From Nitrosospira sp. Nsp2 (GTDB lineage Bacteria; Pseudomonadota; Gammaproteobacteria; Burkholderiales; Nitrosomonadaceae): DNA of 64,000 nucleotides. How positions within the stretch are numbered: the first letter of the stretch is position 1; the number at the start of each line of letters is the position of its first letter. The stretch spans positions 1-64,000 of the forward strand of contig NZ_QAOU01000010.1 in NCBI RefSeq assembly GCF_003050965.1, written 5' to 3'. A program made the translations under genes and the position numbers. This document shows, piece by piece, positions 1 through 10,095 of the stretch. The notes under the pieces were generated by a model. The model made no database searches, was not told the DNA's origin, and saw only the letters and a program-made list of their open reading frames with translations.

Positions 1-99
<99 letters not shown>

Positions 100-125
100 T
101 CTGACCGGCTGACAGACTGAAATCA

Positions 126-165
126 ATACGGCCCTGCTCGCACAACCGCGCGAGCGGGGCCGTAT
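126..165 (+). terminator. Strong hairpin, probable terminator
   Basis: A near-perfect stem pairs ATACGGCCC with GGGCCGTAT, continued inward by a second block (GCTCGC with GCGAGC), with an 8-base loop. Only a short T-rich stretch (CATTT) follows. It lies between the 3' ends of the partial gene and of ftsK, which converge, so it may serve both. Confidence 0.7.
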
Positions 166-222
166 CATTTCGTGCGATCACTGTGCTGGTGTTACTGTAC
201 GGGACCGATAACAAGTGATACG

Positions 223-2523
223 TTATTCATTCCCTGCCGGAACAAGGACCTCGCGGTTGCCATTCGTTTGCATCGCTGAGACAAGGCCGGCACGTTCCAT
301 TTCCTCGATCAACCTCGCCGCCCGGTTATATCCGATGCGCAGATGCCGCTGTACGAGCGAAATAGACGCGCGACGGGATTTGAGCACCACCGCGACAGCT
401 TCATCATAAAGCGGGTCGCCCTCGCCGTTTCCTTGTCCGGCCATCCCTCCATTCTCATTTCCGCCGTTCTCTTCTTCAACTGCGCTCAGCACGCCATCCA
501 CATAACGCGGTTCACCATGCTCTTTCAGGTAATTCACGACCCGGTGAACCTCCTGATCGGCGACAAAAGCACCGTGAACACGCTGTGGATATCCGCTTCC
601 GGGGGGGAGATAAAGCATGTCCCCCTGGCCCAGCAGCGCTTCTGCGCCCATCTGATCTAGTATGGTCCGGGAGTCCACCTTGCTGGACACCTGAAACGCC
701 ACCCGCGTTGGAATATTGGCTTTGATAAGCCCGGTGATCACGTCTACCGAAGGGCGCTGTGTGGCAAGCAGTAAATGTACGCCCGCAGCGCGGGCTTTTT
801 GCGCAAGCCGTGCAATCAACTCTTCGACTTTCTTGCCCACCACCATCATCAAGTCGGCAAGTTCGTCAATTACCACCACTATCAATGGCATCTCTTCCAG
901 CGGCTCCGGCGTATCTGGGGTCAAACTGAACGGGTTGGTAAGCGGCTTCTCGTCCCGCATCGCGTCCCTTACTTTTTGATTGTACCCACCAAGATTGCGT
1001 ACCCCCAGCGCTGACATCAGCTTATAACGCCGTTCCATTTCCGCCACGCACCATCGCAGGGCGCTTGCCGCCTGCCGCATATCCGTCACTACCGGCGCCA
1101 ACAGGTGCGGAATGCGCTCATAAACGGACAATTCAAGCATTTTCGGGTCAACGAGAATCAGCCGCACCTGTTCAGGGGTAGCTTTGTAGAGCAGGCTCAG
1201 TAGCATGGCGTTAATTGCGACCGATTTTCCCGAGCCGGTCGTACCCGCGACCAAAACATGAGGCATTTTCGCCAGGTCCGCGCATACCGGGTGGCCTCCT
1301 ATATCCTTACCCAGCGCGATGGTCAACGGAGACCCCATGTCGGCATAAGCCTGCGAACTCAATATTTCCGAAAGCCGCACCACTTGACGCCTGGGATTAG
1401 GAATTTCCAGCCCCATACTGGTTTTGCCGGGGATCGTTTCGACTACGCGTATGCTTACCACCGACAGGGACCGGGCCAGGTCCTTCACGAGATTGAGAAT
1501 CTGGTTACCTTTCACGCCAACAGCAGGCTCGATTTCGTATCGGGTAATGACCGGACCAGGGTATGCGGCCACCACTTTGACCTCTACACCAAAATCGATC
1601 AATTTTCGTTCAATCAGGCGCGACGTAAATTCAAGCGTGTCACTCGATAGCACTTCGACATCCTTCTTCACCGGCTCATCAAGGAGGTGTAACGGCGGCA
1701 GGGGCGAGTCCGGCAAATCAATAAACAGTGGCGTCTGTTTCTCCTTGATCACCCGTGGAGACTTGGCAATGACAGTCGCCGGCTGCTCGATATGCAAAGG
1801 TGGATTTTCCTGAAAACGTTTTTTTCCCATCTCCACCAATTCATCGCGTTTAATCGCCGAAACCGCGCCGGCGCGGCGGTCTTGCCAGTCCTCCCAGTGG
1901 CGCTTGACGAACAGACAACTCCCCTCGACTACGGCACCGAGCTTCTCGACGAAGCGCAACCACGACAAGCCGGTAAACAGGCTGAAACCGATCGCGATCA
2001 GTATTAACAGCGCGAGCGTCGCGCCGGTAAACCCGAGCGTCTGGGACAAATGCTTGCTGATAACAAGGCCCAGTACGCCGCCTGGGGTCTGAGGCAGTGT
2101 CATATTAAGCGTATATAGCCGCAGCGCCGCAAGCCCGCTGCTCGCAGCCAGCAACACAGTAAAACCGGCGACGGAGAGAAATAGCGGGCGGCGATCGAAT
2201 ATCCCCCCGTCGATGCGGTGGTAGATCCACGACACCAGAAAGACAAAAAAAAGCACCACCCACCAGGCCGAGACGCCGAATAGATACAGCAGCAAATCCG
2301 CGAGCCAGGCCCCGGCCAGGCCCCCGGGGTTGCCTGCGGCGGAAGTTTCGCCGCTGTGTGACCACCCCGGATCGGCGCGATCATAACCCTGCAATATCAG
2401 CGCCAGATAAAGGGCCACGCCCAGCAGCGCAAGCCCGGCAGACTCGCGCAGCAGCCTGACGGCCCGGGGTGGCATGGGATTGGAGCCCGTTTTTTTTGCC
2501 ATCGGCTTGTTGACAAAGCTCAT
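223..2523 (-). CDS. ftsK: DNA translocase FtsK
   Basis: This is a 766-residue, septum-anchored, ATP-driven motor that pumps chromosome ends through the closing division septum and activates XerCD. Four hydrophobic segments fill roughly residues 25-190. A short linker follows, which is typical of betaproteobacterial FtsK and far shorter than the E. coli linker. The motor domain has Walker A GTTGSGKS near residue 425 and Walker [13 protein letters not shown] near 550. The C-terminal winged-helix gamma domain (KOPS reader) covers about the last 65 residues. No convincing ribosome site precedes the first ATG; starts at codon 8 (MAKK) or 17 (MPPR) are possible. It lies 121 bases downstream of glcF on the same strand but is probably transcribed separately. 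Confidence 0.95.
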   Translation of the reverse strand: MSFVNKPMAKKTGSNPMPPRAVRLLRESAGLALLGVALYLALILQGYDRADPGWSHSGETSAAGNPGGLAGAWLADLLLYLFGVSAWWVVLFFVFLVSWIYHRIDGGIFDRRPLFLSVAGFTVLLAASSGLAALRLYTLNMTLPQTPGGVLGLVISKHLSQTLGFTGATLALLILIAIGFSLFTGLSWLRFVEKLGAVVEGSCLFVKRHWEDWQDRRAGAVSAIKRDELVEMGKKRFQENPPLHIEQPATVIAKSPRVIKEKQTPLFIDLPDSPLPPLHLLDEPVKKDVEVLSSDTLEFTSRLIERKLIDFGVEVKVVAAYPGPVITRYEIEPAVGVKGNQILNLVKDLARSLSVVSIRVVETIPGKTSMGLEIPNPRRQVVRLSEILSSQAYADMGSPLTIALGKDIGGHPVCADLAKMPHVLVAGTTGSGKSVAINAMLLSLLYKATPEQVRLILVDPKMLELSVYERIPHLLAPVVTDMRQAASALRWCVAEMERRYKLMSALGVRNLGGYNQKVRDAMRDEKPLTNPFSLTPDTPEPLEEMPLIVVVIDELADLMMVVGKKVEELIARLAQKARAAGVHLLLATQRPSVDVITGLIKANIPTRVAFQVSSKVDSRTILDQMGAEALLGQGDMLYLPPGSGYPQRVHGAFVADQEVHRVVNYLKEHGEPRYVDGVLSAVEEENGGNENGGMAGQGNGEGDPLYDEAVAVVLKSRRASISLVQRHLRIGYNRAARLIEEMERAGLVSAMQTNGNREVLVPAGNE

Positions 2524-2644
2524 GGATAATTACTGGCTAAGGAAAAGCAAACAAGATAGGGCTTGATTATATAGCGTTAAGCCAGACGGGCACGGTTAGC
2601 GGAAAAGCAGCGCCCGTGAATTAAGCTCGACTCCATTCTTTTAC

Positions 2645-3937
2645 TTAGGCGCGGTTATGAGCCTGCTCTTCCATATCCCCAAACTTTTCGTCCAGGATTT
2701 CAATCCAGTGCGCGACCGGCAATTTCGCGCCGCTCCGTATATGCATGAGGCAGCCAATATTGGCTGTCGCTATTCTTTCGGGGTCGTCAGACTGCAATGC
2801 AGTTACCTTATTTTTGAGCAGTTGTTGGGATAACTCCGGCTGCAGAATAGAATAGGTGCCGGCGGAGCCACAGCACAGGTGGGCGTCTGGCACATCAGTC
2901 AATTGAAAGCCCGCACTTACAAGAATTTTTTCCACTACGCCGCGAATACGCATGCCATGTTGCAACGTGCAGGGAGAATGAAAGGCAAGCCTGGCGCCTT
3001 TTTTTCGTTTGGGCAAGTTGTCGAGAAGCAAAGCAAGCTTTTGGGCTTCAGCTTCAAGGACTTCGCTGATGTCCCTGGTCAATTCCGAAATGCGCGCCGC
3101 CTTTTCCGCGTACGCGGTGTCATGCCTCAATAGATGACCGTATTCCTTGACCGTCACGCCGCAACCGCTGGCGGTCATGACGATCGCTTCCACCTGCCCC
3201 CCAGGCTGGACGTACGGCCACCATGCGTCCACATTGCGTCGCATATAATCCATGCCTTCCTGCTGGGCATTAAGGTGGTAAGACAGAGCCCCGCAGCAAC
3301 CCGCATCCGGTGCCTTGATAAGCGAAATGCCCAGCCTGTCGAACACGCGCGCGGCTGAGGCGTTAATCTGGGGCGCCAACGCCGGCTGAACGCAGCCTTC
3401 GAGTACCAGCATCCGGCGGTTATGACGCAAAGGGGGCCAGGCAGCTCCGGATTCTCGGGATGATGTTTCATGCTTGAGCAGAGATACGGAGTTCTTCAGC
3501 CCACCCGGCAGTAGGGGGCGGGTAAACCGTCCCAGTTTCATCAGTGCTCCAACAACGCCCGGCCTGGCTAACGTCTGGCGAAGCGCATATCGCATCGAAC
3601 CGTCAACCAGCCGCCGGCCCACTTTCTTTTCAACAATACCCCGACCAATATCCACCAGCCGCCCGTAGCGAACTCCCGACGGACAAACCGTCTCGCAGGC
3701 GCGACAGGTAAGGCACCGGTCAAGATGCAACTGCGTCTTTTCGGTGACGGGCGCGCCTTCCAATACCTGCTTCATGAGGTAAATCCGCCCGCGCGGACTA
3801 TCCAGTTCATCGCCCAGCAATTGGTATGTGGGGCAGACGGCAAGACAGAATCCGCAATGCACGCAGCTCCGCAGTATCTCGTCTGCTTCCTGTCCTTCCG
3901 CAGTATTCTTGATGAAATCGGCCAGATTGGTTTGCAT
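2645..3937 (-). CDS. glcF: Glycolate oxidase iron-sulfur subunit GlcF
   Basis: GlcF is the electron-transfer subunit of the membrane-associated glycolate dehydrogenase GlcDEF, which oxidises glycolate to glyoxylate. Two ferredoxin-type clusters are visible near the N-terminus: CVHCGFCLAVCP (about residue 25) and CLTCRACETVCP (about 75). Two CCG-domain signatures follow, CCGALSYH and CCGSAGTY. The 430-residue length fits the family. It is the last gene of the garR-glcD-glcE-glcF unit and is separated from glcE by one base, so translational coupling is likely. Confidence 0.95.
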   Translation of the reverse strand: MQTNLADFIKNTAEGQEADEILRSCVHCGFCLAVCPTYQLLGDELDSPRGRIYLMKQVLEGAPVTEKTQLHLDRCLTCRACETVCPSGVRYGRLVDIGRGIVEKKVGRRLVDGSMRYALRQTLARPGVVGALMKLGRFTRPLLPGGLKNSVSLLKHETSSRESGAAWPPLRHNRRMLVLEGCVQPALAPQINASAARVFDRLGISLIKAPDAGCCGALSYHLNAQQEGMDYMRRNVDAWWPYVQPGGQVEAIVMTASGCGVTVKEYGHLLRHDTAYAEKAARISELTRDISEVLEAEAQKLALLLDNLPKRKKGARLAFHSPCTLQHGMRIRGVVEKILVSAGFQLTDVPDAHLCCGSAGTYSILQPELSQQLLKNKVTALQSDDPERIATANIGCLMHIRSGAKLPVAHWIEILDEKFGDMEEQAHNRA

Positions 3938-3938
3938 A

Positions 3939-5027
3939 TTATATTTCCGGATACATTCTGCCCGGATTAAGTATACCTGCGGGATCGAATTTTTCCTTGA
4001 GGCGGCGGGTGATCCTCATCATTTGCGGCGTGAGCAGATGAAATACCGCAGCGGAAGACTCGCCATGGCGAAACAATGTCGCGTGTCCCCCCGCGGTGCT
4101 CGCTGTTTCCCGCACCGCTACTTGCAACGCGTCTCCTTCGTCATCAGCTGAGAGCCAACGTAACGCTCCACCCCACTCAATCAATTGCGCTCCCGGCAGC
4201 GAAAGCGGCGGAGTAGTAGATTTGACCGACAATCGCCACAGCGGTTTTCCGCTCGAAAAAAACGAGTGCTGCTGTTCCCGCACCGAGTCCCAGAAGCCGG
4301 CGCCGTCCCTCAACTCTTCGCCGCCGATTATTGCATGCGCCGCTCTCACAGCGGGTTCAGCGCCGGAGAGCCTCAATATAAGCTGATCATCCCAAAAACA
4401 GGTAGCGGAGACAGGTAGCGGTTTGCCGGCCCAGAGATTCATCCTGCGGATGGCTTCGGCCTCGTCCATCGCCATTAGCAGCGTAACCTCTATTGCCGGC
4501 CGCGGCAGAACTTTCAGGGAAATTTCCAGCAGCAAGCCCAGCGTTCCCAACGATCCCGCCATCAAACGCGAGACATCATAGCCGGCCACATTTTTCATGA
4601 CCCGGCCACCAAAGCTCAGATCGTTTCCTTTGCCGTCGAGCATGCGTACCCCCAGGACGAAGTCCCGTACCGCTCCGGCATTGGCCCGGCGCGGACCGGA
4701 CAACCCGGCAGCGACACATCCGCCGAGGGTTGCGCCGGACCCAAAATGCGGTGGCTCGAAGGCGAGCATTTGCCGGTGCTTCGACAGTTCAGCCTCAAGA
4801 TCAGTCAAGCGCGTTCCACAGCGAGCAGTAATAACCAGTTCGGTCGGTTCGTAATCCACCACGCCGGCATAAGTGGTGGGATCGAGGACGCTGCTGAGGT
4901 CGGCAGGATCGAGAGGCGGGCAATGTCCGTAAAAATCCTTGGTGCCCGCGCCACGTATTCGCAATGGCTTTCTTTCCTCCGCCGCGGCGCGAATCTTATC
5001 GGCAAGCTGATCGATGAGGTATTGCAT
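3939..5027 (-). CDS. glcE: Glycolate oxidase FAD-binding subunit GlcE
   Basis: This is the second flavin subunit of glycolate dehydrogenase. The PCMH-type FAD domain is recognisable from GCGTRLTDLE and the glycine-rich segment GSGATLGGCVAAGLSGPRR (about residues 96-114). It lacks the long substrate-domain cap of GlcD, as expected for this 362-residue subunit. It sits between glcD (28-base gap) and glcF (one-base gap). The start ATG has no obvious Shine-Dalgarno, consistent with coupling to glcD. Confidence 0.93.
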   Translation of the reverse strand: MQYLIDQLADKIRAAAEERKPLRIRGAGTKDFYGHCPPLDPADLSSVLDPTTYAGVVDYEPTELVITARCGTRLTDLEAELSKHRQMLAFEPPHFGSGATLGGCVAAGLSGPRRANAGAVRDFVLGVRMLDGKGNDLSFGGRVMKNVAGYDVSRLMAGSLGTLGLLLEISLKVLPRPAIEVTLLMAMDEAEAIRRMNLWAGKPLPVSATCFWDDQLILRLSGAEPAVRAAHAIIGGEELRDGAGFWDSVREQQHSFFSSGKPLWRLSVKSTTPPLSLPGAQLIEWGGALRWLSADDEGDALQVAVRETASTAGGHATLFRHGESSAAVFHLLTPQMMRITRRLKEKFDPAGILNPGRMYPEI

Positions 5028-5055
5028 ACGATGGAGCGATCAGCCTTTAAAAAAA

Positions 5056-6510
5056 TTAGAATCTCGGCAGTTCGGCAAATTTTTCTTTTCCCTGATGAAC
5101 GTGCATGGCGCCATGCTCGGCACAACGGCGGAGGGTGGGCACGGCCTTTCCGGGATTCAGGAGTCCGGAAGGATCGAATGCTGCTTTTACCGCATGAAAC
5201 ATTTCCAGCTCCCCAGCCTTGAACTGGGAACACATCTGGTCGATTTTTTCGATACCAACCCCATGCTCGCCGGTAATGGTTCCGCCGGCCTCAATACACA
5301 TCTGGAGTATACGTGCGCCAAACTCCTCGGTTAGTTCAAGCTCTCCGGGCCGATTGGCATCATAAAGAATCAGGGGATGCAAGTTGCCATCGCCGGCGTG
5401 GAAAACGTTCATGCAACGTAGACCATATTCGGCAGAAAGCGCTTCGATCCCGGATAATATGTTTGCAAGGTTTTTGCGTGGAATGGTCCCGTCCATGCAA
5501 TAGTAATCGGGTGAAACACGGCCTGCTGCCGGAAAGGCCGCCTTACGCCCAGCCCAGAATCTGAGCCGCTCCGCGTCGTCGCGGGAGGTCCGGATGTCGA
5601 TCGCGCCGCTCATCTTCATGATTTCGTTGATTTGGCGGATTTCGTCTGCCACTTCCTCCGCCCCGCCATCAGATTCACACAACAGGATCGCCGCGGCCTC
5701 GAGGTTGTAGCCTGCGTGGACGAATTCCTCCACGGCGCGCGTTGTAATCTGGTCCATCATCTCCATGCCCGCAGGAATGATGCCCGCCGCGATGACATTG
5801 GCGACCGCATTTGCCGCCGCCCGAATGTCAGCAAACCCGGCAAGAACCACCTGTGCTTTTTCCGGCCTGGGAATGAGTTTGACCGTAGCCTCCGTCACAA
5901 TCCCCAGCATTCCCTCACTGCCGGCCATAAGCGCGAGCAAGTCGTACCCGGGGGCATCCAGACCCTCGCTCCCTATTTCGAGGATCTCGCCCTCAATGGT
6001 TACTACGCGCAATCCGGCAATGTTGTGAACAGTTAGACCGTATTTCAGGCAATGTACGCCCCCTGAGTTCTCCGCCACGTTACCTCCGATGGTGCATGCG
6101 ATCTGCGAGGAGGGATCGGGAGCATAATAGAGGCCGTGGGGCGCCGCCGCCTCGCTGATAGACAAGTTGCGCACCCCTGGCTGCACCCGGGCAGTACGCG
6201 CCAGCGGATCAATTTCAAGTATGCGTTTCAGTTTGGCGAGCGACAACAGAAGCCCCTCTGAATGGGGTAGCGCGCCCCCCGAGAGTCCCGTGCCAGCGCC
6301 GCGCGCGACTACGGGAATCTCAGCAGCGTGACAAACCCGTAAAATTTCGACCACTTCTTCTTCCGTCCGGGGCAGCGCAACAACCATCGGCGCCTGCCGA
6401 TAGGCTGAAAGGCCGTCGCACTCGTAGGGCCTAACGTCCTCGATCTCATGCAGCACGGCTTCAGGTGGCAAAAATGTGCGCAGTCGCGCCGCCAATTCAA
6501 AAGCATTCAT
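5056..6510 (-). CDS. glcD: Glycolate oxidase catalytic subunit GlcD
   Basis: This is the 484-residue FAD-linked catalytic subunit. The FAD-binding PCMH domain shows ARGAGTGLSGGA (about residue 70) and CTIGGNVAENSGG (about 139). The C-terminal FAD-oxidase domain shows HAGDGNLHP and GTITGEHGVG, the usual catalytic-site motifs of the GlcD/lactate dehydrogenase family. It starts one base after the garR stop and so is probably coupled to it. In an autotroph with RuBisCO this enzyme would recycle the glycolate made by oxygenation; that role is inferred. Confidence 0.95.
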   Translation of the reverse strand: MNAFELAARLRTFLPPEAVLHEIEDVRPYECDGLSAYRQAPMVVALPRTEEEVVEILRVCHAAEIPVVARGAGTGLSGGALPHSEGLLLSLAKLKRILEIDPLARTARVQPGVRNLSISEAAAPHGLYYAPDPSSQIACTIGGNVAENSGGVHCLKYGLTVHNIAGLRVVTIEGEILEIGSEGLDAPGYDLLALMAGSEGMLGIVTEATVKLIPRPEKAQVVLAGFADIRAAANAVANVIAAGIIPAGMEMMDQITTRAVEEFVHAGYNLEAAAILLCESDGGAEEVADEIRQINEIMKMSGAIDIRTSRDDAERLRFWAGRKAAFPAAGRVSPDYYCMDGTIPRKNLANILSGIEALSAEYGLRCMNVFHAGDGNLHPLILYDANRPGELELTEEFGARILQMCIEAGGTITGEHGVGIEKIDQMCSQFKAGELEMFHAVKAAFDPSGLLNPGKAVPTLRRCAEHGAMHVHQGKEKFAELPRF

Positions 6511-6511
6511 T

Positions 6512-7444
6512 TCAATTCATTAAATCCGGTTTATCGAAGCCCTGGTCAAGTCCCTTGTTCACATCCCGGATCTCATGATTGGCCAGCCTCTCCAGCACTT
6601 GCACCATTGCCGTGCTGTCCAGTCGGGCGCCGCCGTGAGCGATGCATGAGTTGAATAGCTCCTGAACAGCAGCTGTATTGGGCAAACTGACGCCGAGCGT
6701 GCGCGCGCCAGAGAGGGCGAGACCCAGATCCTTTTGATGCAGTTCGACGCGAAATCCCGGATTGAAGTTACGCTCGATCATTCGCTTGCCGTGGATCTCC
6801 AGCACCCGGGATGAAGCGAATCCACCCATGAGCGCCTGCCGCACCTTGAGAGGGTCTGCCCCCGCCCTGGATGCGAAAAGCAATCCCTCGCCTACCGCCT
6901 CAATTGTAAGCGCGGCGATGATCTGGTTGGCGATTTTGCAGACCTGCCCTGAGCTGTTGGGGCCGATCAACGTTATACTTGAACCGAGCAGTTCGAGAAT
7001 GGGCTTTATTCTAGTAAATACGGCTTCGGTCGCGCCTACCATGATGGTAAGGGTAGCATTCTTCGCGCCTATGTCGCCACCGGAGACGGGCGCGTCGACG
7101 TAGTCGCAACCAAGCTTGTTGATAGCGGCGGCAAATTCCCTGGTTTCGAACGGCGATATCGTGCTCATGTCCATCACCAGCTTCCCCGGGCTCAGTCCAC
7201 CGGTGATACCATTCTCGCCGAAAAGTACCCGTTTTACATCCGGTGTATCAGGCAGCATTGTAATAACCAACTCAGCGTTTCGCGCTACCTCACTGGGCGA
7301 AGAACACGCCCTGCCGCCACGCTTGAGCAATTCCTCAGGCACCCCGCTACGGGAATGCAGAAATAGCTCGTATCCTCCACCGAGAAGATGCCCCGCCATA
7401 GGCCGCCCCATTATGCCGAGGCCGACAAAACCGATTTTCGTCAT
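6512..7444 (-). CDS. garR: 2-hydroxy-3-oxopropionate (tartronate semialdehyde) reductase
   Basis: This is a beta-hydroxyacid dehydrogenase that reduces tartronate semialdehyde to glycerate with NAD(P)H. The N-terminal Rossmann motif GFVGLGIMGRPMAG begins at residue 5 of my chosen start, the substrate motif is DAPVSGGDIGAKN, and the catalytic lysine lies in GQVCKIANQI. I chose the ATG at 7444 rather than an upstream one at 7483 because family members begin directly at the Rossmann strand. As first gene of the glc unit it completes glyoxylate to glycerate salvage, together with a glyoxylate carboligase that is not in this window. The C-terminus after about residue 295 is specific to this homologue. 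Confidence 0.9.
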   Translation of the reverse strand: MTKIGFVGLGIMGRPMAGHLLGGGYELFLHSRSGVPEELLKRGGRACSSPSEVARNAELVITMLPDTPDVKRVLFGENGITGGLSPGKLVMDMSTISPFETREFAAAINKLGCDYVDAPVSGGDIGAKNATLTIMVGATEAVFTRIKPILELLGSSITLIGPNSSGQVCKIANQIIAALTIEAVGEGLLFASRAGADPLKVRQALMGGFASSRVLEIHGKRMIERNFNPGFRVELHQKDLGLALSGARTLGVSLPNTAAVQELFNSCIAHGGARLDSTAMVQVLERLANHEIRDVNKGLDQGFDKPDLMN

Positions 7445-7872
7445 GTTGCACTCATCTATATAATGTGCCGCTGCTTCCAGCATAGCAGCGCGACGTGGAA
7501 GTTTACACCAGCGGAAACCCGCTGCATGAAAAACCCTGGAGCACGTGCTCGACAGGGAAGTGAGTCAGGCTCATTTGAAGCAGGTCCTATCGAGCCCGGA
7601 TGACAGGACAAGTGTTGTTCAACCTTACAGGTGAATCTACAGCTACAGCTGCGGTTATTAATTTCGCGTTCGTCATTAAACTTTTCCAACCCATCCTAAT
7701 CAAACCAATTCATTATTCAGCCCATTTACATGATGCCAAGCGCGAACAACATGTGCCATTTTTTTATTCTTATGCATGACAAAGGCCTCCCCAGCACCAA
7801 AGGCGCCTCGAAAACCGGGCGCATCCAGAACGGGGCAACGGCTGCCGTTTTCGTTAGAGGGGAAGCGTAAGC
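7445..7872. other. Intergenic region between garR and the flavoprotein gene
   Basis: This 428-base stretch separates two divergent genes and should hold both promoters. I see no convincing -35/-10 pair, RNA gene or repeat. The only clear signal is AGGGGAAG just upstream of the ATG at 7873, a good ribosome site. The open frames here lack family resemblance and are taken as chance. Confidence 0.4.
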
Positions 7873-9027
7873 ATGAGTTCTTCACCTGTGACTATCATTG
7901 GTAGCGGCCTTGCCGGATACACCGTGGCGCGGGAATTTCGCAAGCTGGACACAGAAACACCCATACAGATCATTTCAGCGGATCATGGCGGTTTTTACTC
8001 CAAGCCGACCCTTTCCAATGCTCTGGCGACCGGAAAAACGCCTGCGTCGATCGTTACCGCCACGCACGACAAAATGGCCGAGCAGTTGAAGTTGACCGTC
8101 CGTGCCCATAGCCGGGTGACGGCAATCGACGCTGCCACGAAAAGCGTGAGGCTACAGAACGGGGAACAGCTGTCGTACAGTCAGCTCATTCTCGCGTTAG
8201 GGGCTGATCCGATTCGACTGCCTCTGGAAGGCGACGGAACGGAGGCTATTCTGTCAGTCAACGATCTTGACGACTACCGACGGCTGCGTGGCATCCTGGA
8301 AGGGAAAAAGGATGTGACGATCCTGGGCGCTGGCCTGATCGGCTGCGAGTTTGCCAACGATCTGACCATCGCCGGTTACCGCGTGCGGGTCATTGACTTC
8401 AGTGCGCAACCTCTGGGCCGGCTTCTGCCCCAGGCAGGAGGGGCCTTCATGCAGCGTAAGCTGGAAGCAGCCGGAGTGGTTTTTCACCTGGGGACCACGA
8501 CCAGAAGCGTGGAGCGCATCCATGAAAGCTTGCGCGTAACCCTCTCCAACGGGGAAATCATACAAACGGATGTCGTGCTCTCCGCGGTAGGGCTTCGGCC
8601 GCGAACTGCCCTGGCTGAAGCAGCCGGGATCGAGATAAATCGCGGCATTAAGGTCGGGCGCTCGCTGCAAACCCGCCATGAAGGTATCTATGCGCTTGGC
8701 GACTGCGCGGAGATCGAAGGGAGGGTGCTCCCGTTCGTCATGCCAATCATGCATGCCGCCCGCGGCCTTGCGGCGACGCTTGCGCAAAACCCTACGCCAG
8801 TACGGTATCCTGCGATGCCGGTGCTGGTAAAAACACCAGCCTGTCCCACGGTGGTGTCACCGCCCGATGCCAGCGCGCAGGGCGAATGGCTGGTCGAGGA
8901 GGACGCAGACAGCGTCAAGGCATTGTTCAAAAGCATGGACGACAAATTGCTTGGCTTTGCGCTGCTCGGCGCATCAACCAAGGAGAGAAACGCGCTTGCC
9001 GCTCAGTTGCCGGCAGTGATGGAATGA
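7873..9027 (+). CDS. FAD-dependent NAD(P)H oxidoreductase, rubredoxin-reductase-like
   Basis: This 384-residue flavoprotein belongs to the two-dinucleotide-binding pyridine nucleotide-disulfide oxidoreductase fold. Visible are the FAD motif IIGSGLAGYTVAREFRKL at the N-terminus, the NAD motif ILGAGLIGCEFANDL (about residue 155), the flavin motif YALGDCAEI (about 275), and a C-terminal rubredoxin-reductase-like extension. Family members pass electrons from NAD(P)H to rubredoxin, used in alkane oxidation or oxygen and peroxide detoxification. No rubredoxin gene is adjacent, so the partner is unknown. The start follows AGGGGAAGC at suitable spacing. Confidence 0.82.
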   Translation: MSSSPVTIIGSGLAGYTVAREFRKLDTETPIQIISADHGGFYSKPTLSNALATGKTPASIVTATHDKMAEQLKLTVRAHSRVTAIDAATKSVRLQNGEQLSYSQLILALGADPIRLPLEGDGTEAILSVNDLDDYRRLRGILEGKKDVTILGAGLIGCEFANDLTIAGYRVRVIDFSAQPLGRLLPQAGGAFMQRKLEAAGVVFHLGTTTRSVERIHESLRVTLSNGEIIQTDVVLSAVGLRPRTALAEAAGIEINRGIKVGRSLQTRHEGIYALGDCAEIEGRVLPFVMPIMHAARGLAATLAQNPTPVRYPAMPVLVKTPACPTVVSPPDASAQGEWLVEEDADSVKALFKSMDDKLLGFALLGASTKERNALAAQLPAVME

Positions 9028-9068
9028 TGCCAGCTACCCGGACTGCGCTACCAGTTCGGGCATTGCAA

Positions 9069-9115
9069 GGGATTAGATGCCCCGGCGCCGCGAGAGGGTC
9101 CAGGGCATTTATCCC
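9069..9115. terminator. Two-part hairpin between convergent genes
   Basis: GGGAT plus ATGCCC pair with GGGCAT plus ATCCC around a small internal bulge and a GC-rich 20-base loop. It lies exactly between the convergent flavoprotein gene (ends 9027) and the glycine-zipper gene (ends 9122). It has no T tract, so it may only be a 3'-end stabiliser. Confidence 0.4.
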
Positions 9116-9121
9116 GCGTGA

Positions 9122-9670
9122 TCAGTAACCCTTCGAACGCATACACGAGGCGTACGCTTCGCGATACTGTGCATCATGTGATTTGGTTTCATTAAGTCCA
9201 TAAAGCGATCCCCCGGCCGCGCCGGTTACCCCACCAATGGCGGCTCCCTTCCCGGCCCCGCTCCCTCCGCCTGCGATCGCACCGCCGGCAGCGCCAACTG
9301 CAGCGCCTATGGCGGCACCCAGAGCGGCGTTTTTGAGTACTTCTTCGGTTTTGCTGTCTACCCGCTCATTCGCGTACTGGTTGCAAGCCTGCATGACCGA
9401 CTGTGAAGGATGTGCAGGCTGGGCCGCCCGGCCCGGATGTGCAGTTTGTGGCGGAGGAGGGGGCACGCCGGCAGAAGCGGTTCTAGTTGACTGCCCGCCC
9501 TTCTCTCCCACCCCAGGGGCAGGAGTCAACTCGACTTGCGCAGCGGGAGATTCAGGCTGCCCTGTCTTTGAATCCTTTCCGGTGATCATCAAGGTTGCGC
9601 CAACGCTTGCACCCACCAGCAGTATTCCAATGGTTACAAGCTTCCAATAATTAACCGATTCGTTTGACAC
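9122..9670 (-). CDS. Membrane-anchored glycine-zipper protein
   Basis: This 182-residue protein starts at GTG. An AAGGAG site lies five to six bases upstream, which decides the start. Residues about 8-30 form a transmembrane anchor. A Pro/Ala-rich linker follows, then a glycine zipper of GxxxG-type repeats (about residues 115-155, such as AAIGAAVGAAGGAIAGG) able to pack in membranes. The tail YREAYASCMRSKGY is the usual end of this envelope-protein family. The molecular function is not known. It shares the zipper and the Cys-Met tail motif with the broken gene at 11533-12107. Confidence 0.7.
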   Translation of the reverse strand: MSNESVNYWKLVTIGILLVGASVGATLMITGKDSKTGQPESPAAQVELTPAPGVGEKGGQSTRTASAGVPPPPPQTAHPGRAAQPAHPSQSVMQACNQYANERVDSKTEEVLKNAALGAAIGAAVGAAGGAIAGGGSGAGKGAAIGGVTGAAGGSLYGLNETKSHDAQYREAYASCMRSKGY

Positions 9671-9735
9671 TTGATCTCCTTCTTAAGTCTTCTGCCACTA
9701 TTACCTCAACTCCCCGCTACCCCGGTAAGCGTATC

Positions 9736-10095
9736 TCAGTGAGCGCCGTGATCCTTGTGCTGATGGCTTTTATGCTTGCCACCCTTATCCTTATCCTTGC
9801 CCCCGTTTTCATGGCCCTTATGCTTACCTTTTCCATTCGCATGCTCATCCTTCGCTCCGGAATGCCCTGCGTGGTCTTGATGCCTCACCTCGGATCGTTC
9901 CTGACCTTTCGTGGCGCCCGAACTCCACTGAGCATTTGAGTTCGCGCTTCCCTGCTGTCCCATATGCTCGGTTGCCTTACCGCCTGCGCCGCTAGGATGG
10001 TCTCCATGCTGGCCCCCGCCACCGTCGCGCGCCAGCACTGCATTGCCGCCCATGAGAATAAACCCCGCCAATAACACCGTTGCACTTTTACGCAT
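9736..10095 (-). CDS. Exported His/Lys/Gly-rich low-complexity protein
   Basis: The first 22 residues form a good signal peptide (MRKSATVLLAGFILMGGNAVLA). The mature part is about 97 residues with no predicted fold: Gly/His-rich, then a charged tail of Lys, His, Asp and Gly with motifs such as GKHKGHENGGKDKDKGGKHK. GAGGGAG precedes the ATG. Histidine density suggests metal binding in the envelope; this is inference. It is divergent to the His-rich pair at 10610-11523. Confidence 0.65.
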   Translation of the reverse strand: MRKSATVLLAGFILMGGNAVLARDGGGGQHGDHPSGAGGKATEHMGQQGSANSNAQWSSGATKGQERSEVRHQDHAGHSGAKDEHANGKGKHKGHENGGKDKDKGGKHKSHQHKDHGAH